Below are positions 59,043 to 64,000 of a stretch of DNA of 64,000 nt, one piece after another (positions within the stretch are counted from its first letter, which is position 1; the number at the start of each line of letters is the position of its first letter). The notes under the pieces were generated by a model. It worked only from the letters and a program-made list of their open reading frames with translations, was not told the DNA's origin and searched no databases. The position numbers and the translations under genes were made by a program. The stretch lies in the NCBI RefSeq assembly GCF_000430645.1, contig NZ_AUMK01000004.1:186001-250000 (forward strand), given 5' to 3'. Source of the DNA: Aquimarina latercula DSM 2041. Its GTDB lineage: Bacteria > Bacteroidota > Bacteroidia > Flavobacteriales > Flavobacteriaceae.

Positions 59043-60320
59043 TTAAACAGATTCTAGCTTTTTCTTTATATCATCTAAACACAAATTATTAATACTACCT
59101 AAATGACTATGTTTTGTATTCTTCTCTGGCTTATAATTGCCATTTTCAATATCTAATCCTATTTTTACATAGGCATCTCTAAAGGACATTCCTTTCATCA
59201 CTAATTCATTTAATGTGTCTACACTAAACAAATAATCATATTTATTATCATCTAATATTGTTTCATTAATCTTCACATTTTTCAAAGCATAGATAGCCAT
59301 TTCTAATGATGCCTTCAGGTCCTGAATTGCAGGGACAATTCCTTCTTTAAGTAATTGTAAATCTCTATGATATCCGCTAGGTAAATTATTAGTCAATAAA
59401 CTTAATTCATAAGGTAATGCTTGAATTTTATTACACTTCCCTCTAATTAGCTCAAATACATCAGGATTCTTCTTATGTGGCATAATACTAGAACCAGTTG
59501 TAAATTCTGAAGGGATACTCATAAAATCAAAATTCTGACTCATATATAAGCAAACATCCATCGCCAGTTTAGATAATGTTCCTGCCACACTACTCATTGC
59601 AAAAGCTGTAGACTTTTCGGATTTGCCTCTACTCATCTGAGCTGCAACTACATTATATTTTAAGATCTCAAAACCAAGTTCTTTAGTAGTGAATTCTCTA
59701 TCTATAGGAAATGAACTCCCATATCCTGCTGCACTCCCTAATGGGTTTTGATCTACAACTTTTAATGCTGCATTTATAAAATGTAAATCATCTACAAAAC
59801 TCTCTGCATAGGCAGAAAACCAAAGTCCAAATGAAGATGGCATCGCAATCTGAAGATGCGTATATCCCGGTAACAAAACTTCTTTATATAATTCTGCAGC
59901 ATCTAATAAATTCTCAGACAACTCTTTAATTTGGGATTTTATTTGCAATAGTTCATCTTTCAGGTATAAATGCATTGCTACTAATACCTGATCATTTCTA
60001 GATCTAGCAGTATGAATTCTCTTTCCAGCATCTCCAATTTTTTTTGTTAGTTCGAATTCAATCTTAGAATGTACATCTTCAAATTGATCTTCAATTATAA
60101 AAGTCCCATCTTCGATCTGCTCAGCCAATATTTTTAGTTCTATTTCAATTGTAGAAATATCCTTATCAGTCAGTAATTCTATCTTGTGTAACATCTTAGC
60201 ATGTGCTAATGTCGCTCGAACATCATATTTAGCTATTACTAAATCTAATTGTCTATCGTTACCGACAGTAAACATATCTATTTTTTGATCTGTTGGTAAT
60301 CCTTTATTCCAAAGTTTCAT
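59043..60320 (-). CDS. argH: Argininosuccinate lyase
   Basis: This is a 425-residue protein of the fumarase/aspartase superfamily. The active-site loop GSSIMPHKKNP lies at residues 276-286, preceded by TARSRNDQ (104-111) and GYTHLQIAMP with the catalytic histidine region. It splits argininosuccinate into arginine and fumarate, the last step of arginine synthesis. It is the last gene of the operon, overlapping argE by 4 bases. Confidence 0.96.
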   Translation of the reverse strand: MKLWNKGLPTDQKIDMFTVGNDRQLDLVIAKYDVRATLAHAKMLHKIELLTDKDISTIEIELKILAEQIEDGTFIIEDQFEDVHSKIEFELTKKIGDAGKRIHTARSRNDQVLVAMHLYLKDELLQIKSQIKELSENLLDAAELYKEVLLPGYTHLQIAMPSSFGLWFSAYAESFVDDLHFINAALKVVDQNPLGSAAGYGSSFPIDREFTTKELGFEILKYNVVAAQMSRGKSEKSTAFAMSSVAGTLSKLAMDVCLYMSQNFDFMSIPSEFTTGSSIMPHKKNPDVFELIRGKCNKIQALPYELSLLTNNLPSGYHRDLQLLKEGIVPAIQDLKASLEMAIYALKNVKINETILDDNKYDYLFSVDTLNELVMKGMSFRDAYVKIGLDIENGNYKPEKNTKHSHLGSINNLCLDDIKKKLESV

Positions 60321-61381
60321 ACTATTCCTTCTAAAATTTTAATATACAGCTCTACGCCCTCCTTAATCTCATCTACATAAATAAATTCGTCAGCCGAATG
60401 CGATCTTGTAGAATCTCCAGGACCTAGTTTTAAAGATGGACAACTTAACACCGATTGATCCGAAAGTGTTGGCGAACCGTAGGTCGTTCTCTCTAAAACA
60501 ATTCCTGATTTTACAATTGCATGATCTTTTGGTATTGATGAGGAACCTAAATGCAAGGATCTAGGTTGTACCTCGACATTATTTGGCATTGCTTGTTTAA
60601 CTATTTCTAAAACCTCTTGATTTTTATATTTATCATTCACCCTAATATCAATTACAAGATTACAATGAGATGGAACCACATTATGTTGATTTCCTGCATT
60701 GATTTGGGTAACGGTCATTTTAACTTCTCCTAAAGTTTCAGATCCATTTTCAAACGTATAATTCTTAAACCATTCAATTACTTCTAGTGTATTATAAATA
60801 GCATTATCATCATTAGGATGTGCTGCATGACTAGCTGTGCCTTTTACAGATACATCCAATACCAACAAGCCTTTTTCTGCAATTGCTAATTGCATCAATG
60901 TTGGCTCTCCAACAACTGCAAATTCTACATTTTTTAGATATTTCAGAATACTTTTCAACCCTAAAGGCCCACTACTCTCTTCTTCTGCAGAAGCTGCAAT
61001 TACAAAATTATATTTTAAGTCATCTCGATCATAGAAATAGGTAAATGTAGCAATTAATGACACTAAAGAGCCTCCCGCATCATTGCTCCCTAACCCATAT
61101 AATTTACCGTCTTCGACAAATGCTTTAAAAGGGTCATTGGTATAATTACCATTAGGCTTTACAGTATCATGATGAGAGTTTAATAATATTGTAGGTTTGG
61201 TTTCATCAAAATTTTTATTGTATGCCCAAATATTATTGTTCTCTCTTTCAAAAGGAATATTATATTTATTAAACCAATCTTCTATCAACAATGCTGTTTC
61301 TTCTTCTTCTGAAGAAAAAGATTGAGTTTCGATCAGTTTATGTAATAGCTCAATAGCTTTATTCGTTAGTTCTTGTATCAT
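60317..61381 (-). CDS. argE: M20 family N-acyl-ornithine/citrulline deacylase
   Basis: This is a 354-residue zinc hydrolase. The metal ligands and catalytic residues are visible: H70-H-D72 (NSHHDTV), D101 (NDAGGS), E133/E134 (AEEESSG), E159 (GEPT) and a C-terminal histidine in RSHSADEF. In this operon it should remove the acetyl or succinyl group from N-acylcitrulline (the product of the ArgF'/ArgG-type branch) or N-acylornithine. It overlaps argH by 4 bases and is separated from argB by 2 bases. Confidence 0.92.
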   Translation of the reverse strand: MIQELTNKAIELLHKLIETQSFSSEEEETALLIEDWFNKYNIPFERENNNIWAYNKNFDETKPTILLNSHHDTVKPNGNYTNDPFKAFVEDGKLYGLGSNDAGGSLVSLIATFTYFYDRDDLKYNFVIAASAEEESSGPLGLKSILKYLKNVEFAVVGEPTLMQLAIAEKGLLVLDVSVKGTASHAAHPNDDNAIYNTLEVIEWFKNYTFENGSETLGEVKMTVTQINAGNQHNVVPSHCNLVIDIRVNDKYKNQEVLEIVKQAMPNNVEVQPRSLHLGSSSIPKDHAIVKSGIVLERTTYGSPTLSDQSVLSCPSLKLGPGDSTRSHSADEFIYVDEIKEGVELYIKILEGIV

Positions 61382-61383
61382 TT

Positions 61384-62166
61384 TTATAGACTTAAAGTCG
61401 TATGTTTTATCGTATTATCTTTTATAAAATCTGCATTTGCTATATGTACTTTACGTACGTTCTTTTGTAATGCATCAAAACAGTTCTTCAATTTTGGTAA
61501 CATCCCATCCGAAATTGCCTCGGAATCTCTTAACTCTGTATACTTCTCTAAATCAATATATTCAATAACAGATTCTTTATCATCTATGTCCTCCAAAACT
61601 CCTTTCAATTCAAAACAATAAAATAATGACACATCAAAATATGTTCCCATCGCTGAAGCAACTTCTGAGGCAATGGTATCCGCATTAGTATTAAATAATT
61701 GACCATTCTTATCGTGTGTTACAGCACAAAAAACTGGTGTCATTCCTAATTCTAAAAACCCTTTGATAGTCTTACCACTTACATTTGTAACATCACCAAC
61801 ATATCCATAATCAACAAATTGTGGAGGTCTTTTATCCGCTACAATTACATTTGCATCTGCACCTGTTAACCCTAACGCATTACAATTATATTTTTGCAAG
61901 CCAGAAACGATGGTCTTATTCAATAAACCTGCGTATGTCATTACTACAATATCTAAATTATCCGAAGAAGTAATTCTACGACCATCGATCATTTCTGTCT
62001 TAACTCCTAATTTTGAAGCTAACTTCGTTGCTGATTTACCACCACCATGAATTAATATTTTGGGCTCTTCAATTTTTGAAAAATCTTCCAAAAATGAATC
62101 CAAAACATGTTTGTCTTCGATAATATTACCACCAATCTTAGCTACTAACAATTTTTGTTTTTTCAT
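61384..62166 (-). CDS. argB: N-acylglutamate kinase
   Basis: This is a 260-residue amino-acid kinase. It has K10-I-G-G near the start (LVAKIGGNIIED), ILIHGGGKSATKLASKLG, the substrate region GLTGADANVI and a C-terminal SDGMLPKLKNCFDAL with the conserved lysine. It phosphorylates N-acetyl- or N-succinyl-glutamate. It overlaps argF' by 4 bases. Confidence 0.94.
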   Translation of the reverse strand: MKKQKLLVAKIGGNIIEDKHVLDSFLEDFSKIEEPKILIHGGGKSATKLASKLGVKTEMIDGRRITSSDNLDIVVMTYAGLLNKTIVSGLQKYNCNALGLTGADANVIVADKRPPQFVDYGYVGDVTNVSGKTIKGFLELGMTPVFCAVTHDKNGQLFNTNADTIASEVASAMGTYFDVSLFYCFELKGVLEDIDDKESVIEYIDLEKYTELRDSEAISDGMLPKLKNCFDALQKNVRKVHIANADFIKDNTIKHTTLSL

Positions 62167-63113
62167 CCCTTAGTTTTTTCTAGAATTTTCTTTAAAACCA
62201 ATTGAGCAGCATATGTTCTATTATTTGCCTGTTCTATCACAATGGAATTATCACTATCAATTACCGCATCATCTACAACTACATTTCTTCTTACTGGTAA
62301 GCAATGCATGAACTTAGCATTATTAGTTAATTTCATTTTTTCTTCAGTAATTTTCCAGTTTTGATCCTGAGATGTTTTTCCATACTCGGCATATGAGCTC
62401 CAGTTTTTTACATACACAAAATCTGCATCTTTCAATGCATTTTCTTGATTGTAATCAATGGGCACCTCATTAGTAATATGACTGGCTAACTCAAATCCCA
62501 CAGGGTGGGTAATTACAAAATCTGCTTCCATTTGCTGCACCATTTCTACAAAAGAATTTGCAACTGCCTGCGGTAAGGCTTTCGGATGCGGTGCCCATGA
62601 TAATACAATCTTTGGTTTATGTATTGGTTTATTTTCCGTGATCGTTATTGCATCAGTTAATGCTTGTAGAGGATGACCAGTTGCACTTTCCATATTAACT
62701 ACAGGAATAGTTGCATGTACCATAAAATTTTTTAGTACATTTTCTTTATAATCATCTTCTCTATTTTCTAGTTTAGCAAATGCTCTAATTGCTAATACAT
62801 CACAATATTGAGAGACTACTTGGGCTGCTTCTTTTACGTGTTCAGAATTACCTTGATCCATTACTGTACCATCACCATATTCCAGAGACCAACCTTCTCC
62901 CGTAAAATTCATTACAATTACATTCATCCCCAAGTTTAAAGCAGCTTTTTGAGTACTTAAACGCGTACGTAAACTAGGATTAAAAAACAACAAACCTATT
63001 GTTTTATCAGCTCCTAAAACCTTATTAGATAAAGGGTTTTGTTTTAATTCAATCGCTTCATTCACCCAAGTATCAAGTGAATCAACATCTTTTATTGAAA
63101 AGTAATTATTCAT
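62163..63113 (-). CDS. argF': N-acylornithine carbamoyltransferase, residue pattern pointing to succinyl type
   Basis: This is a 316-residue transcarbamylase. The carbamoyl-phosphate loop is S47-L-R-T-R51 and the ornithine-side loop is HCLPVRR (270-276), both typical of the N-acetyl/N-succinyl-ornithine class, not of ordinary ornithine transcarbamylase. Position 90, in MDQGNSEHVKEA, is serine. The Bacteroides fragilis succinylornithine enzyme has proline there and the Xanthomonas acetylornithine enzyme glutamate. The alignment to B. fragilis is gap-free in this region. It overlaps proB by 8 bases. Confidence 0.93.
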   Translation of the reverse strand: MNNYFSIKDVDSLDTWVNEAIELKQNPLSNKVLGADKTIGLLFFNPSLRTRLSTQKAALNLGMNVIVMNFTGEGWSLEYGDGTVMDQGNSEHVKEAAQVVSQYCDVLAIRAFAKLENREDDYKENVLKNFMVHATIPVVNMESATGHPLQALTDAITITENKPIHKPKIVLSWAPHPKALPQAVANSFVEMVQQMEADFVITHPVGFELASHITNEVPIDYNQENALKDADFVYVKNWSSYAEYGKTSQDQNWKITEEKMKLTNNAKFMHCLPVRRNVVVDDAVIDSDNSIVIEQANNRTYAAQLVLKKILEKTKG

Positions 63114-63900
63114 TATACACTGCTTTAACTATTTTGGTAAAAGGAACTTTCTTATCTATCGCATCTACCATAAAATTATCTTCTAACCCATTTACAATCC
63201 AAGTTTCTATGGCTTCATTTTGGGTAATACTCGCTGCCTGCACTTTGGATTGCATTCCTCCAGTTCCGTGTGTAGAGATAGAGGAAACAATTTCATCCGC
63301 TAATTCTTTCATATCATACACCTCATCTATTGTTTTAAAGGTTTCATTCTCTATTGATTCTTTAGTACAAATACCATTGGTATTTGTAGCTATCACTAAT
63401 AAATCTACTTCTAATAAACAAGCTGTCAATGCTGCCAATTTATCATTGTCTCCAAATTTAATTTCATCAGTAGCTACAGTATCATTTTCATTAATGATAG
63501 GTATGTAATTATTAGCCACTAATACATTTATTGTATTTACTATATTTCTCTTAGATTGTTCTCTTTCAAAATCGGAGTAAGACAATAAACATTGGGATGT
63601 TAGTAATCCAAGATCTCTAAAACTTTCTTGAAAAATCCTCATTAAATGAGGCTGTCCAATAGATGCCAATGCTTGTTTTACATTAATTTCTTTCCCATTA
63701 CTTTCTAAATTCACAAATTGTTTAGCCACAGCAATAGCACCAGAACTAACAATTACAAATTCATATGCATCTTGTAAAGCAACAATCTGTTTACCTATAT
63801 CTTCTATCTTACCTCTAGATATATGATCTGTTCCTTTGGTTAAAACATTAGACCCTATCTTTAGTACGATACGCTTTTTATCTGATCTGTCCATCACCAT
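63106..63900 (-). CDS. proB: Glutamate 5-kinase without PUA domain
   Basis: This is a 264-residue amino-acid kinase. It has [69 protein letters not shown] and [15 protein letters not shown]. It phosphorylates glutamate for proline synthesis. The C-terminal PUA domain found in the 367-residue E. coli enzyme is absent. Starts at 63900 or 63894 are possible; either overlaps the end of proA. It overlaps argF' by 8 bases. Confidence 0.94.
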   Translation of the reverse strand: MVMDRSDKKRIVLKIGSNVLTKGTDHISRGKIEDIGKQIVALQDAYEFVIVSSGAIAVAKQFVNLESNGKEINVKQALASIGQPHLMRIFQESFRDLGLLTSQCLLSYSDFEREQSKRNIVNTINVLVANNYIPIINENDTVATDEIKFGDNDKLAALTACLLEVDLLVIATNTNGICTKESIENETFKTIDEVYDMKELADEIVSSISTHGTGGMQSKVQAASITQNEAIETWIVNGLEDNFMVDAIDKKVPFTKIVKAVYNE

Positions 63901-64000
63901 GTATATACCATTTATTAGTAACCAAATGCTGTAATCCTATTGGACCTCTTTGATGCAATTTATCTGTACTTATTGCTAATTCTCCTCCTAAACCTAATTG
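63878..64000 (-). CDS. proA: Gamma-glutamyl phosphate reductase, C-terminal fragment
   Basis: The frame enters at the right edge of the window and stops at 63880-63878, giving 40 residues: [20 protein letters not shown] then [12 protein letters not shown]. This matches the C terminus of ProA (E. coli has GPMGLEALTTYKW in the same place). It overlaps the start of proB by 23 bases, consistent with coupled translation of the two proline-pathway enzymes. Confidence 0.9.
   Translation of the reverse strand, partial: QLGLGGELAISTDKLHQRGPIGLQHLVTNKWYIHGDGQIR

Overview
The window is an AT-rich bacterial chromosome segment, most likely from a marine member of the Flavobacteriaceae (Bacteroidota). The evidence is the gene content: a TonB-dependent receptor with an N-terminal carboxypeptidase-regulatory domain, a flavobacterial MoxR/DUF58/BatA/DUF4175-like/DUF4159 cluster, Tat-exported TldD, an N-acyl-ornithine carbamoyltransferase (SLRTR and HCLPVRR motifs) in a compact pro/arg operon, many lipoproteins with Bacteroidota-style leaders, and almost no Shine-Dalgarno sequences. 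I cannot fix the genus; Aquimarina or a close relative is a guess. No rRNA, tRNA, CRISPR array or insertion sequence was recognised.

Layout. (1) About 1-21 kb is an accessory region of small, mostly minus-strand, mostly monocistronic genes: DoxX, DUF4386, DUF998, GNAT, VOC, suppressor-of-fused, lipocalin-like, AraC, Lrp, Crp/Fnr and a secreted protease and hydrolase. They are separated by long intergenic spaces that hold dispersed imperfect repeats and several palindromic operator candidates. (2) Inside it, 17.9-21.0 kb has the anatomy of an integron gene-cassette array without an integrase. Four single-gene units each start with a 7-10 bp sequence that recurs inverted just after that unit's own stop codon, and three attC-like imperfect dyads lie between them. 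(3) 21.2-32.2 kb is a conserved minus-strand block: TldD, TldE, DUF4159, MoxR, DUF58, BatA-like, DUF4175-like with a His/Glu-rich insert, and a large membrane protein. (4) 32.7-34.5 kb holds a uracil-DNA glycosylase-family protein, DinB and a small charged protein. (5) 34.5-41.1 kb is a signalling module on the minus strand: four stand-alone receivers arising from duplication of a two-gene pair, then a TonB receptor and a YfiR-domain histidine kinase. (6) 41.3-49 kb holds a FemAB/GNAT-like protein, a membrane metal-dependent hydrolase, DUF1761, LysE, and a biotin carrier/biotin carboxylase/carboxyltransferase operon for a propionyl-CoA-type carboxylase. (7) 49.1-58.9 kb is a seven-gene plus-strand operon (GMC oxidoreductase, gluconate-dehydrogenase small subunit, two TIM-barrel isomerases, MFS permease, Gfo/Idh/MocA, DUF1080) that fits the 3-keto-glycoside route of glycoside cleavage. 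It is flanked by a divergent TIM-barrel gene and a convergent PfkB sugar kinase. (8) 59.0-64.0 kb is the 3' half of a proA-proB-argF'-argB-argE-argH operon ending at a strong intrinsic terminator.

How the parts may work together (inference). The carbohydrate operon and the adjacent fructokinase-type kinase would oxidise sugars at C3, import or interconvert them, cleave the keto-glycoside and phosphorylate a released hexose. The receptor/kinase/receiver block looks like an outer-membrane ligand-sensing phosphorelay with no DNA-binding output inside the window. Several regulators (Lrp, Crp/Fnr) have a palindrome directly in front of them, as expected for autoregulation.

Most of the evidence is reading of motifs and hand alignment. 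No database search or structure prediction was run, so family names are recognition-based.
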